Below are positions 25,663 through 34,896 of a stretch of DNA of 64,000 bases, one piece after another. The stretch lies in assembly GCA_021404565.1 (NCBI GenBank), contig JAAWWF010000007.1, forward strand, positions 124,001 through 188,000, written 5' to 3'. The notes under the pieces were generated by a model. The model was not told where the DNA came from. It saw only the letters and a list, made by a program, of their open reading frames with translations, and did no database searches. The position numbers and the translations under genes were made by a program. Numbering within the stretch: position 1 is the stretch's first letter; every line of letters starts with the position of its first letter. The DNA is from Roseivirga sp. (GTDB taxonomy: Bacteria > Bacteroidota > Bacteroidia > Cytophagales > Cyclobacteriaceae).

Positions 25663-26825
25663 GCGTTACTCTCCTTATTATCAGCCAAATGGTTCGGCAG
25701 GTTCGTAATACTTTCGCAGCAAATTTGCTCCATAACTTGTTGTAATTGTGTTTTCAGTAGTGATATGGTATGATCTCCTCCCTCTTTGCCCAGCGCTCCA
25801 ACGCCATACATAAAGCTTCGTCCCATAAAGGTAAAGTCTGCACCTGAGGCGATGGATCGGGCAATATCCGGTCCGGAGCGCATGCCCCCATCCATCATTA
25901 TTTTGATTTGATTACCGTATTTTGCGGCAATTCTCTCTGTTGGTCTGATCGTAGACTCTCCTGCATCAAGCTGTCGGCCACCATGGTTGGAGACTATGAT
26001 GCCATCCAGACCAAGACGAATCGACTTCTCGGTATCTTCCTCGCTGGCTACTCCTTTAAGGATGATTTTACCTTTCCAGCGATCACGAATTCTGGCAATC
26101 TTATCTTCATCCAGCCGACCGGAAAACATCTGGTCCATAAAGCCACCAAGGCCTTTGAGGTCGAGTCTTCCGGGCATATAAGGTTTCAGCGTTTCAAAGT
26201 TAGGCTGGCCATGCTTCAGGGTTTGGAGTGCCCAATGTGGCCTGGTCAGTATCTGACATATGTTTCTCAGTGTCATTCGAGGAGGCATTGAGAGTCCGTT
26301 TCGGATATCCCTTGGCCTGAAACCAAAGGTGGGTACATCACAGAGTAAAACCAGAACCGGGCAGCCTGCCTGTTCGGCTCGATTCAGGATGTCATCGCGG
26401 AACTCATCTTTAGTTGGGTGATATAGCTGAAACCAGGCTTTACCTTCGGTAATTTCTGAGATACGTTCAATGCTGCTTGTAGTCACTGTGCTGAGGACAA
26501 AAGGGACATTGTGTTTGAGGGCTGCCTTTGCCAGAATCTCAGTGGCATTGGGCCACATAAGCCCCTGAAGCCCTACAGGCGCAATGCCAAAAGGAGCATC
26601 ATATTCATGCCCGAAAAGTTCAGTTTTTAAGCTACTCTTTTGATAAGGAGCCAGGTATTGGGGTATCAGGTTCACGTCTCTTATATCGGCTGTATTTCTA
26701 TGCAGATTAACATCTTCATTACAGCCACCATCGAGGTAATCGAAAGCGAAACCGGGCATCTTGCGTTTAGCCTTGTTTCGCAAATCATCCACGGAAGGAT
26801 ATCGTCTGTTGTAGGCCCAGGTCAT
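25659..26825 (-). CDS. FMN-dependent alpha-hydroxy-acid dehydrogenase (L-lactate dehydrogenase-like)
   Basis: A cytoplasmic flavoenzyme of 388 residues. It starts with YPSVDDLRNKAKRKMPGFAFDYLDGG, typical of the L-lactate dehydrogenase/glycolate oxidase family, and has IAPVGLQGLMWP, WFQLYHPT, ILKGVASEEDTEKS, IVSNHGGRQLDAG (catalytic His and substrate-binding Arg) and IMMDGGMRSGPDIARSIASGA (FMN phosphate site). It would oxidise L-lactate to pyruvate, passing electrons to a quinone. L-lactate is one product of the non-phosphorylated L-fucose pathway, and the gene is coupled by ATGA overlaps on both sides, to a mutarotase (26822-26825) and the FGE-fold gene, next to a fucose permease. The lactate role is therefore a well-supported inference; another 2-hydroxy acid is possible. 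Confidence 0.9.
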   Translation of the reverse strand: MTWAYNRRYPSVDDLRNKAKRKMPGFAFDYLDGGCNEDVNLHRNTADIRDVNLIPQYLAPYQKSSLKTELFGHEYDAPFGIAPVGLQGLMWPNATEILAKAALKHNVPFVLSTVTTSSIERISEITEGKAWFQLYHPTKDEFRDDILNRAEQAGCPVLVLLCDVPTFGFRPRDIRNGLSMPPRMTLRNICQILTRPHWALQTLKHGQPNFETLKPYMPGRLDLKGLGGFMDQMFSGRLDEDKIARIRDRWKGKIILKGVASEEDTEKSIRLGLDGIIVSNHGGRQLDAGESTIRPTERIAAKYGNQIKIMMDGGMRSGPDIARSIASGADFTFMGRSFMYGVGALGKEGGDHTISLLKTQLQQVMEQICCESITNLPNHLADNKESNA

Positions 26826-27169
26826 TTGGTTTGCTGGCTTTTAAGGTCAAAAATCTTATCCATCAACATCCACTTTTCTCCGGGCTGAGCCAGCGGCAGT
26901 GCCTGTTGATATTTCCACATCAATGCCTCCCACTGCTGTACTTTAGGATTATCCTTATCTCTCGCTGCCTTTTCATCGAAGGAGAAAGAGTCATCTGCTT
27001 CAACCAGCATGCACAGGCGATTACCAAGCAAATAAATCTCCATGTTGTCAATACCGGAGGCCTCAATGCTGTCAATCACTTCAGGCCAGACTTTTTCATG
27101 ATAGGTTTTGTACTCCTCAATGAGTTGAGGGTCGTTTTTCAGATCGAGTGTCAGGCAATATCTTTTCAT
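26822..27169 (-). CDS. Sugar mutarotase of the L-rhamnose mutarotase (RhaM/YiiL) family
   Basis: A 115-residue cytoplasmic protein beginning MKRYCLTLDLKNDPQLIEEY, with TYHEKVWPEVIDSIEASGI carrying the conserved His24, IYLLGNRLCMLVEADDSF, and WEALMWKYQQALP with the pair of Trp residues of the sugar site. The length and fold match RhaM, which interconverts anomers of 6-deoxyhexoses. In this context, between a FucP-type permease 12 bases upstream and a lactate-dehydrogenase-like enzyme coupled downstream, it probably epimerises L-fucose anomers for the pyranose dehydrogenase. It is not of the FucU family that does this in E. coli. Substrate is inferred from neighbours. Confidence 0.88.
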   Translation of the reverse strand: MKRYCLTLDLKNDPQLIEEYKTYHEKVWPEVIDSIEASGIDNMEIYLLGNRLCMLVEADDSFSFDEKAARDKDNPKVQQWEALMWKYQQALPLAQPGEKWMLMDKIFDLKSQQTK

Positions 27170-27181
27170 AATCAGACCCTT

Positions 27182-28504
27182 CTATCCCTCGCTTATCTGA
27201 TGCTTTCTAAAAACCTCTCGCCCATACCAGGCTATGTACACAAAGCAAACCAGAGGAAGTATAAAGGAGAAATTGACTTCTGATACTCCTGTGATTTGTG
27301 TGTCACTCACACCACTACCTCCCACATCAATGATCATTCCCTGCCACTTGGGCATAAGGGCTCCTCCTACAATGGCCATGACCAAACCGGCTGCACCAAT
27401 TTTGGACTCTTCTTCATTGAGTCCGTTCAGCGCAATACCATAGATAGTAGGGAACATAACAGACATGAAAAATGAAACACCTACCAGCGCATACAAACCA
27501 AAAGTGCCGTCAACATAAATGGCCAAAAGTGTACAAATACCCGCCAATATAGCGAAGTACATCAGGAGCTTGCCTGAGTTGATAAATCGTAGTAAATAAG
27601 TACCAATAGCTCTACCCAACAGGAATGCTATAAAGGCTGCAAACTGGTAGTTGGCGGCCACTGTGCTTGATATACCTATGGCTTCTGCGTACTGATAAAT
27701 ATAGGTCCAGCACATGATCTGAGCTCCGACATAGAATACCTGAGCCAATACCCCCAGTACATATTTTTTGTTCGTGCGCAGGGAATCGAAGGAGGACTTC
27801 ACGCTGGGTATTTTTCCCTCTCCCCTGGTTTGTGGCATTTTGCTCACCGCAATGAGAATAAAGATACCAATGAGCACTAACCCCAGAATAACATAGGGAT
27901 CTCTGATGACCATTAAATCTGAGGTTTTGATCAATGTCTTTTTGGCAAGATCAAGGGAAGCAAAATCTGCAATATCATCGGATTGGAGCTTTCGCAGTAC
28001 AAACTGCTGAGCAACTAACAAGCCTCCCAGCAGCCCTACAGGGTTGAATGCCTGTGCCAGATTGAGTCGTTGAGTAGCGGTTTCCCTGGCTCCCATGGCC
28101 AATATGTAAGGATTGGCTGTGGTTTCTAAAAAGGCCAGACCGAAAGTAAGGATGTACAGACCGAGGCAGAAAAACCAGAACTGCTCGGTAATGGCAGCCG
28201 GATAGAACAAAAGCGCCCCAACTGCATAGAGGGCCAACCCTATCAAAACGCCTACCTTATAAGAGTACTTTCTTACAAAGAGGGCTGCGGGTAAAGCCAT
28301 ACAAAAATAGCCTCCATAAAAAGCCATCTGCACCCAGGCAGCTTGCGAATTGGTGAGTTCCAGCACTTTTTTGAAAGCCTGTACCATGGGGTCGGTAACC
28401 GCATTGGCAAAGCCCCAAAGTGCAAAAAGGGAGGTGATCAGGATAAAAGGAACGAGGGTTTTCCGATCGACAAGTTTGGCTTTTTGTTGGGGGATTGTGG
28501 TCAT
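27182..28504 (-). CDS. fucP: FucP-type L-fucose:H+ symporter (major facilitator superfamily)
   Basis: A 440-residue integral membrane protein with about 12 hydrophobic segments. The N-terminus LVPFILITSLFALWGFANAVTD closely matches FucP-family permeases, with the signature continuing as FYGGYFCMALPAALFVRK and LAFLETTANPYI, the latter containing the acidic residue used in proton coupling. C-terminal segments such as FMSVMFPTIYGIALNGL and AAGLVMAIVGGALMP are also family-typical. It brings L-fucose released by the secreted fucosidases into the cytoplasm, where the flanking mutarotase, SDR and hydroxy-acid dehydrogenase act. A permease for another 6-deoxyhexose cannot be excluded, but the fucose context is strong. 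Confidence 0.9.
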   Translation of the reverse strand: MTTIPQQKAKLVDRKTLVPFILITSLFALWGFANAVTDPMVQAFKKVLELTNSQAAWVQMAFYGGYFCMALPAALFVRKYSYKVGVLIGLALYAVGALLFYPAAITEQFWFFCLGLYILTFGLAFLETTANPYILAMGARETATQRLNLAQAFNPVGLLGGLLVAQQFVLRKLQSDDIADFASLDLAKKTLIKTSDLMVIRDPYVILGLVLIGIFILIAVSKMPQTRGEGKIPSVKSSFDSLRTNKKYVLGVLAQVFYVGAQIMCWTYIYQYAEAIGISSTVAANYQFAAFIAFLLGRAIGTYLLRFINSGKLLMYFAILAGICTLLAIYVDGTFGLYALVGVSFFMSVMFPTIYGIALNGLNEEESKIGAAGLVMAIVGGALMPKWQGMIIDVGGSGVSDTQITGVSEVNFSFILPLVCFVYIAWYGREVFRKHQISEG

Positions 28505-28513
28505 TGACAGGGA

Positions 28514-29293
28514 TTAAATAATGCGGTCTAAATGGGCATAACCACCATCAACATAAATATGCTGTCCGGTGGTATGGGCTGCCATATCTGAGAGGAGAAA
28601 TAAAGCTGTATTGGCTATTTCATCAGAGGTGGTCATGCGATTCTCCAGTGGTATTCTATCCGTAATAGTTTTCTCTTTGGAGGCAGGGTCGTCAAAGGTC
28701 TCCAGCCACTTCTTATACAGGGGTGTCATAACCTCAGCTGGTACTATAGCGTTTACCCTGATCTGATATTTTAAAAGTTCTACTGCCCACTCTCGGGTCA
28801 GGGCCAGCACACCACCCTTGGCAGCAGCATAGCCAGAGGTATTACCCTGGCCGGTAAGGGCGGTTTTAGAGGCGATATTCAGAACCGTTCCATTTGACTC
28901 TTTGAGCAAGGGCAAACAAAAATGTGTCAGGTCATAAATATGGTTAAGGTTCTTCTGAAGTGATTCTCTGAAAGCTTCAGGACTCCCTGATTCTAAACCC
29001 ACACCGTCATTGACTCCAGCATTGTTTATCAGGCCATCAAGTTTTCCAAAGGCTGTCTGAGTTTGCTCTACTACCTCCCTGCACTGTTCCGTATTACATA
29101 AGTCAGCTTCAATGAAGAGAACTTTATGACCCTTTCCACTAAGATTTTTGCCCAGTCTGGTTCCTGCTTCTGCATTTTTATCTACAATCACCGGAATGGC
29201 GCCTTCGGCTATAAGCCCCTCTGTAATGGCCAGACCAATACCACTTACGCCCCCGGTAACCATGAAGATTTTATCTGCCAGTCTTAAGTTCAT
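28514..29293 (-). CDS. Short-chain dehydrogenase, probable L-fucose dehydrogenase
   Basis: A 259-residue cytoplasmic SDR with TGGVSGIG (13-20) for NAD(P), INNAG near 90, and the catalytic set Ser142, Tyr155 and Lys159 in NIASKTALTGQ and SGYAAAKGG. Asp38 after the second beta strand (VIVDKN) suggests NAD preference. The VNAIVPAEVMTPLYKKWL segment is one I associate with SDR L-fucose dehydrogenases, which oxidise L-fucose to fuconolactone. Placement between the GH95 gene and the FucP permease agrees. The alternative is 2-keto-3-deoxyfuconate dehydrogenase, but the SDR at the right edge of the window fits that step better. Confidence 0.85.
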   Translation of the reverse strand: MNLRLADKIFMVTGGVSGIGLAITEGLIAEGAIPVIVDKNAEAGTRLGKNLSGKGHKVLFIEADLCNTEQCREVVEQTQTAFGKLDGLINNAGVNDGVGLESGSPEAFRESLQKNLNHIYDLTHFCLPLLKESNGTVLNIASKTALTGQGNTSGYAAAKGGVLALTREWAVELLKYQIRVNAIVPAEVMTPLYKKWLETFDDPASKEKTITDRIPLENRMTTSDEIANTALFLLSDMAAHTTGQHIYVDGGYAHLDRII

Positions 29294-29325
29294 ATTTCGA
29301 TTGATCGGTCCACTGAAATTAGCAT

Positions 29326-31689
29326 TTATTCTTCAACCAGCTGATGATTAAGCGTATAGCTGGTCCCCGCTTTCATTTTAATCGTTTTGACTATTTCTCC
29401 GTACCTCAATTTGTAGTCACCAGATTCAGTGGGAGTTATCACCACATTTACCAGTACTCCGTTTTTCCAATCAAGGTCAACGGTGAGGTTGCCCCTTGCT
29501 TTTAGTCCTTTGATTTTTCCTGCTGACCAACCGGGTGGTAAGGCTGGTAGTAAATGAATTTCTCCGGTATGAGATTGTAGCAGTGCCTCAGCCACACCGG
29601 CTGTAAAACCAAAATTTCCGTCAATCTGGAAAGGGGGATGCATATCAAATAGGTTGGGTACAATAGACTTCTGCAAATGAAGATTGATATGCTTTTCTAC
29701 CTCTGCTCCTTCCTGTAATCTGGCAGAAAGATTGATCAGCCAGGCCCGGCTCCAGCCCGTACCGGCACCGCCATGGGCTAGTCTATAGTCCGTTGATTTT
29801 TTTACCGCTGCAAACCAATCCGGTGTGCCTTCTTTGGTGATAGTATTGCCCGGGTAAATGGCATAGAGATGTGACATATGGCGATGACCTTTTTCAGCCT
29901 CTTCATAGGGTCGGTCCCATTCCAAAATGCGTCCGTCTGGCCCTATGACTACTCCGGGTCTTAGGTTTGTTAGCTTCTCTTTTACTTCTGCGGTAAATTC
30001 ATCTTCAATCCCCAGGACAGCAGCAGCCTTCAACGCATTGGTAAACACCTCCTCGATAATCTGCTGATCAATGGCAGTGCCCAATACCGTGGCCGCGGAT
30101 TTGCCATCAGCTGCGATATAAGAGTTCTCAGGGGAGGTGGCTGGAGCAGATATCCATTTGCCATCTCTCGGGTCTTTCATAAGCCAATCGAGATAAAAGA
30201 GAGCCGATTGCTTCATGGCCGGATAGGCTCTGTCCCTCAAAAAGGCCTCGTCTTTTGTGAATTCGTAGTGATCCCAGAAATGCTGCATCAGCCAGCCACC
30301 GCCACCAACCCAGGCCCCCCAGTAAGGTTGCTCTGCGCGCATCCAGGCGGGTGCCCAAAAGTCCGTAGCCTGATGGGCCACAAAACCCCGCATGTTGTAC
30401 TGTTCTTTTGCTGTAACCTTACCTCGCTCAATCAATCGCTCTGTAAAGTCGAAAAGCGGGCCATGCAGTTCGCTGAGGTTGGTCACTTCAGCAGGCCAGT
30501 AGTTCATCTGCAGGTTGATGTTCAGGTGGTAGTCGGCATTCCAGGGGGCTTTCAGGTATTCATTCCAGATGCCTTGCAGGTTGGCAGCATTAGAGCCTGG
30601 TCTGGAGCTGGCAATCAACAAATAACGCCCGAATTGGAATAGCTTGGCTACAAGGTCTGAATCAGCGGCTCCGGCCTTAACTCTATCCAGTCGGGTATTG
30701 ACCGGCAGGCTATCGAGTTCATGATTACCCAGATCAAAGTACACACGCTTAAAGAGTTGCTGATAATCCAGCACATGGTTTTTCAGGATTTCTTCAAAGC
30801 TACTTTCGGTCAGTTTTTCCTGGTCAGCCGCTGCTACCCGGACAAAATCCTCTCCGTGATACCAGGAACTGGCAGAAGTGATATAGAGCACCGCTCGGCT
30901 CACCTTGTTCAATTGAAGCTGACCATTGATGGCTTCCACTGAGCCTCCTTCGCTTTCTACCCTCAATCGGCTTTGAAATTTCACGCCATAGTCAATACTC
31001 ACAGGTTTCGAGAAATGCTTTCCATTTCTTTGGGTCACTTCGCCTGTCATCCACAATTCATTACCATTATGAGAAGTCACGTCAACCGTTGGTTCTCCTT
31101 CATCATCCGGCCGGCTTAATTCCAGTGACAAGTTAAGCCCTTCAGGACTGGTAGTTTTTAGCTCAATTACGATGGTATTGTCGGGGTGAGAGGTAAAGAC
31201 CCGCTCCGTAAAATCACCTTTATCAGTTTTGTAGCTGATGGTCACGAGAGCAGAATCCAAATCGAGCTGACGGTGATAGTCCGTTATCTCCCTGTCTTCA
31301 AAATTGATAAACAGGTCACCCATCGTCTGATGCGATTTAACAATGCTTTTATGAGAGAAACTCCCTACCCAGGCCTTATCTGCTTCGTGTACCTTACCGG
31401 CTATCAAAAGGTCCCGGACTTTCTGTAAGTCTCGCGGGGTTCCCTGGGCATCACCCCAATCTGGCCCGCCCGGCCACATAGAGTCTTCATTGAGCTGGAT
31501 TCTTTCTCTGTCAGGATCACCAAAGACCATCGCCCCCATACGTCCATTGCCTACAGGAAGTGCTTCTTTAGACCAGTTGCTGGCCGGGGCATCGTACCAA
31601 AGCAAATTTCCGTACTCAGGTACATCAGGAGATGTCTGACATGCCGAAAATGCCAAAGTGAAAATCAGAAAGCTTACGAACTGCTTCAT
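29326..31689 (-). CDS. GH95 alpha-L-fucosidase, lipoprotein
   Basis: A 787-residue exported enzyme with lipobox FSAC (Cys17). The N-terminal super-sandwich begins LWYDAPASNWSKEALPVGNG and QLNEDSMWPGG, both diagnostic of GH95. The (alpha/alpha)6 barrel contains NLQGIWNEYLKAPWNADYH and LNINLQMNYWPAEVTNL, with the Asn pair that activates water in this inverting family, and PFQIDGNFGFTAGVAEALLQS with a further active-site Asp. GH95 enzymes mostly release alpha-1,2-linked L-fucose from galactose termini, and some act as L-galactosidases. It lies immediately after the unassigned enzyme gene (no bases between the genes) and just before the SDR/permease unit, linking release and uptake of fucose. Confidence 0.95.
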   Translation of the reverse strand: MKQFVSFLIFTLAFSACQTSPDVPEYGNLLWYDAPASNWSKEALPVGNGRMGAMVFGDPDRERIQLNEDSMWPGGPDWGDAQGTPRDLQKVRDLLIAGKVHEADKAWVGSFSHKSIVKSHQTMGDLFINFEDREITDYHRQLDLDSALVTISYKTDKGDFTERVFTSHPDNTIVIELKTTSPEGLNLSLELSRPDDEGEPTVDVTSHNGNELWMTGEVTQRNGKHFSKPVSIDYGVKFQSRLRVESEGGSVEAINGQLQLNKVSRAVLYITSASSWYHGEDFVRVAAADQEKLTESSFEEILKNHVLDYQQLFKRVYFDLGNHELDSLPVNTRLDRVKAGAADSDLVAKLFQFGRYLLIASSRPGSNAANLQGIWNEYLKAPWNADYHLNINLQMNYWPAEVTNLSELHGPLFDFTERLIERGKVTAKEQYNMRGFVAHQATDFWAPAWMRAEQPYWGAWVGGGGWLMQHFWDHYEFTKDEAFLRDRAYPAMKQSALFYLDWLMKDPRDGKWISAPATSPENSYIAADGKSAATVLGTAIDQQIIEEVFTNALKAAAVLGIEDEFTAEVKEKLTNLRPGVVIGPDGRILEWDRPYEEAEKGHRHMSHLYAIYPGNTITKEGTPDWFAAVKKSTDYRLAHGGAGTGWSRAWLINLSARLQEGAEVEKHINLHLQKSIVPNLFDMHPPFQIDGNFGFTAGVAEALLQSHTGEIHLLPALPPGWSAGKIKGLKARGNLTVDLDWKNGVLVNVVITPTESGDYKLRYGEIVKTIKMKAGTSYTLNHQLVEE

Positions 31690-34140
31690 TTATTGAATAC
31701 TTACAGGTTCAGCTTTCCCCATAATTCTTACTTCCAATTTGGCTTTTGGCTCTTTACCTGCATTGCTGAAAGTACAGTCAAGATTAATAGTCTGATCACC
31801 GTTCTTGATGGCCAGGTCAATGTTCAAATCAACCTCACGGATTTTCTGCCAGTTTTCGTTGAGAAGGGTAGCGGTTTTACCACCTTCATACTTGAGGCTT
31901 TGTCCATTTTTCAATCGCAGGGGCAGAACGACTTTCTTATAATTGTTCAGTTCCAGACTGATATTCGATAAGTCGGCTTCGACAGCTGAGAGAATAAACT
32001 GGACTCTATTATCTCCCGTTTCATTTTCGAATTCAAAGCTGGAATAGAGCGGTTCACCGGGCTGTCTTACTTTCTTTTCATGGCTGAATTTGTGTGAGAA
32101 AACCTGATATAGATTCCATTGATTTTCGGCCAGGGTTTCCAGGTGAAATTCATTGTTTATGTCTTCCATTCTCAGCCTTTGCTCTTCAGAGAAAACATCT
32201 GCCATCCGGGCCTTTTCCCATTCTCCAATAGCGCTCAGTATTTCTTCCGTATAGCCGTTTTTCTCCAGGGCATCGAAATTGGTAACGAAGGCATAACCCG
32301 CATTGAAGGCTGCAGAACGAGCAAGCATCCATTCAATATCTTCGATACTGGTGGTAGGGCGCATACTGAACCAGCCCAGCATGCCCGGCATATAATTACG
32401 CTGGAAGTATTTCTGGTTTTTCAGTCGGTATTCTGTCTGGCTTTCTCTGAAACCGGCATACCAGGGTTCGCCCCAATTCATCCGGGTGTAGATATGCCAG
32501 AAGTAGTGGGTAGTGCGACTGGCATCGGCTATATAGTGGGATTTGATATCATCTGACAGCCCGTCATACCAGGCCTTGGTGAATAGAATCTCTCCGTAGT
32601 TTCCCATGCCCGTAGATCGGTTGCCTTCTACCCCGTCAAAAGAGATTTGGCGCAGTCCGGTTTCATTGTAGAGATCGGCTAAATTTTTAGCCATTTCATC
32701 ACCGAGCTGTGCATTGGTCAGGAAGACTTTATAGGCATGGTCAGCCAATAAACTGATCTCGCTTCCGCTCGGGTGATTTGTGATTTTCGTACCATACGCA
32801 CCGCGTTGACAATCAAGCAGCTTCCAGGGGGCAGCCTCAGATACACCTCCATAGCGAATCAGCTCCTTGCCTATCTGTACAGTTTTCAAACTGTTGTTCT
32901 TCATTTGCCTGAAGAAGTCAGAGGATTCAATGGGAATCTCCTTCTGGCTGGTATTGACATCCGAACTCAACTGGCTTGAACCCACCTTTGCCAGGCGGTC
33001 ATCAGGTACGGGAGTGACAAAAGCATCGTTAGTCGTAATGAAGTTTGATAGGGTATGAGCTCCTACCATGATTCCCTGCGTTTCAGCCTTTGCCACCACA
33101 GCCTTCATACCTTTTCTGCCATTGGGAAAGCCATCGTTGAGCTCAAAATTGCCCCAGGTTTTAAAAGGGCCATCGTGATAGAGATACCTCAACCCAGCCT
33201 GTTTGGTATAATCAATAGCACGATCAATGTTCTTCTCGCTAAACCCCATAATCATGTAAGCAGCAGCTGCCGTTCGGGTGGTTTTACCCCATTTGCCATC
33301 AATCATAGGATGAGGCAAACCCTCCGCGAGTTCAATTTTCCCGAGTGTTTCCAGGGCATCTCTTTCAGTTGAGCCAAAGAGGGCAATTTTAGAACCTATC
33401 ACTCCCCCATCATCATAGGCTGGAGCCACATACTGATCTTTGCTCCAGTTTTTGATGACCCTTTCTTTACTACGGTTTCTGGTATAAGCCTGCAAGGTGC
33501 TACCAAAATCAGTAGGCTTGGCGGCCTCCACCCGATAGAGCACATAACGCTTACCCTTCTCGCTTAAATCAGAGTAGTCACCTCCCTCAAAAATGTCGAT
33601 CTGGGGCATGGCATCATTATCATTCCAGGGATAGCCGCCCAGGGTTTTCGGGTTAAGGGATTGAATACCAATGGCAAAGTCTTTATTTCTGACCACTCCC
33701 ACCGTTTCGCCAATCACGCCATCAATGGTGGTTGGGTAGGGACCCCAGAGAACAAGGTCAACTTCATCGGCACCTGTCATTGCTGTCAACTCAAAAGTGA
33801 TGTGACTGTCCTTTTGTCCTACCAGAACTTCCGCCTTTCTATCTCCCGGAAATTCCAGGGATAAAATCTTTGTATTTTCTACAAATGAAGCAGATTCGGG
33901 TTGGATGGCGACTCCATCCTGCCAAATACTGAGAATGGACGACAGGGTATCTTTGAAATGGTAATCCAGACTTGCCGTGATATCTCTGAAAGCGGTAATC
34001 TCGCCTTTCTTATTCAGGCCTAATTCGAAGCTTTCACTCTTAAAGGTGATTCGCTTTTCTGAACAGCTGGTTGCAAGAAATCCAATCAAAAGAATAATGG
34101 AAAGCGCAGAGATTCCGGGCCTATATGAGCATGCCTTCAT
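31690..34140 (-). CDS. Large exported enzyme of unassigned family, probable TIM-barrel glycoside hydrolase
   Basis: An 816-residue lipoprotein (ATSC, Cys26) that I do not recognise. Layout by eye: an N-terminal beta-sandwich about 28-240 (FELGLNKKGEITAFRD onward), a central alpha/beta region about 285-640 with barrel-like alternation (AAAAYMIMGFSEKNIDRAIDY, GLRYLYHDGPF, GIMVGAHTL, LRQISFDGVEGN, YAFVTNFDAL), and a C-terminal beta domain about 680-816. Candidate catalytic acids are Asp323, Asp502 and Glu505, at the ends of predicted strands. The ISFDGVEG segment resembles strand ends that carry a nucleophile in alpha-glycosidase barrels, but no named family motif is present. It leads a unit with GH95, preceded by a conserved upstream element. 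The setting suggests action on a fucose-containing glycan, perhaps internally; this is inference. Confidence 0.6.
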   Translation of the reverse strand: MKACSYRPGISALSIILLIGFLATSCSEKRITFKSESFELGLNKKGEITAFRDITASLDYHFKDTLSSILSIWQDGVAIQPESASFVENTKILSLEFPGDRKAEVLVGQKDSHITFELTAMTGADEVDLVLWGPYPTTIDGVIGETVGVVRNKDFAIGIQSLNPKTLGGYPWNDNDAMPQIDIFEGGDYSDLSEKGKRYVLYRVEAAKPTDFGSTLQAYTRNRSKERVIKNWSKDQYVAPAYDDGGVIGSKIALFGSTERDALETLGKIELAEGLPHPMIDGKWGKTTRTAAAAYMIMGFSEKNIDRAIDYTKQAGLRYLYHDGPFKTWGNFELNDGFPNGRKGMKAVVAKAETQGIMVGAHTLSNFITTNDAFVTPVPDDRLAKVGSSQLSSDVNTSQKEIPIESSDFFRQMKNNSLKTVQIGKELIRYGGVSEAAPWKLLDCQRGAYGTKITNHPSGSEISLLADHAYKVFLTNAQLGDEMAKNLADLYNETGLRQISFDGVEGNRSTGMGNYGEILFTKAWYDGLSDDIKSHYIADASRTTHYFWHIYTRMNWGEPWYAGFRESQTEYRLKNQKYFQRNYMPGMLGWFSMRPTTSIEDIEWMLARSAAFNAGYAFVTNFDALEKNGYTEEILSAIGEWEKARMADVFSEEQRLRMEDINNEFHLETLAENQWNLYQVFSHKFSHEKKVRQPGEPLYSSFEFENETGDNRVQFILSAVEADLSNISLELNNYKKVVLPLRLKNGQSLKYEGGKTATLLNENWQKIREVDLNIDLAIKNGDQTINLDCTFSNAGKEPKAKLEVRIMGKAEPVSIQ

Positions 34141-34311
34141 AATGTCCGATGGTTGGTACCTAATCGATTGAACAATGGAGATAAATCTACCGCTATCAGC
34201 GAAACTATACTAGTAAACCATTCACCACACTGAACACTATATTTGCCCCAAAATGATAGTAAGTTGAAAATAATGTAAATAAATGATCACTTGTAAGCTT
34301 ATACTATTTCA
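34141..34311. other. Intergenic leader of the 34140 unit
   Basis: A 171-base non-coding stretch between the cysteine-cluster gene and the leader gene of the GH95 unit. It holds the second copy of the conserved upstream element (34233-34256). I see no further gene or strong terminator here. Confidence 0.5.
34233..34256 (-). promoter_or_regulatory. Conserved upstream element, copy 2
   Basis: Plus strand AACACTATATTTGC, three bases, AAAATGA, matching copy 1 at 10634 in 20 of 21 fixed positions with equal spacing. Similarity extends on both sides: GTGAATG follows on the minus strand in both, and TATTTRCA precedes at the same distance. It sits 93-116 bases before the start at 34140. Confidence 0.45.
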
Positions 34312-34896
34312 TCACCCGAGGTCTGTGGAATCTTCAATAATGGTCTTTGCAAAAGAGCTTTCCCGCTTAAATACAACTCCGAAACTATTGGTTAAGAGCC
34401 TCTTGAGAACCTCATACTTCAAAAGTAAAGGCCGGTGTAAGTTGTGGAACTGCTCAATTGTCAGTCTAGTCAATGCCTCTTTCTCCAAAGACCACATTTT
34501 CAAATGGATATCATCTCGGTCGTTTTCAGTACCGGCTGTTTTTAAGAGCATTTCTATTTCCCTCTTAAGAGATTTAAGCCTGTCGATTGCCTCATGAGCA
34601 TTATAGACACTTACTTCTCCATCCATATATTCTTTGAGCAGCTTACACTCATAGTCGCTGCAAATGGAAGGTCGTTGTGAATAAATCGTGCAGGTATTAT
34701 TTATATGAGCCGCACAGGGTTGCTTAAGGACACGCTTACCCCCTGCTTCCAGCAGGTTCATTCCCATACTCACATCCACCAAATCGGTATCTTCAAGTGG
34801 CACCTGCCCGAATGCAGTACCATCACAGCAGGCACCGCATTTAATACAAAGGTCAGAGGCAGCACAACTACTCATAGATTCTGATTTTCTGGACAA
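34312..34896 (-). CDS. Cysteine-cluster (YkgJ/UPF0153-type) protein
   Basis: A 194-residue cytoplasmic protein. Near the N-terminus it has CIKCGACCDGT, then CAAHINNTCTIYSQRPSICSDYEC, giving the Cys pattern of the YkgJ family thought to bind zinc or an iron-sulfur cluster. The C-terminal half is helical and rich in charged residues (DRLKSLKREIEMLLKTAG). Nothing connects it to glycan breakdown. It stands alone on the minus strand, diverging from the peptidase pair at 35165. Molecular role unknown for the family. Confidence 0.82.
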   Translation of the reverse strand: MSRKSESMSSCAASDLCIKCGACCDGTAFGQVPLEDTDLVDVSMGMNLLEAGGKRVLKQPCAAHINNTCTIYSQRPSICSDYECKLLKEYMDGEVSVYNAHEAIDRLKSLKREIEMLLKTAGTENDRDDIHLKMWSLEKEALTRLTIEQFHNLHRPLLLKYEVLKRLLTNSFGVVFKRESSFAKTIIEDSTDLG

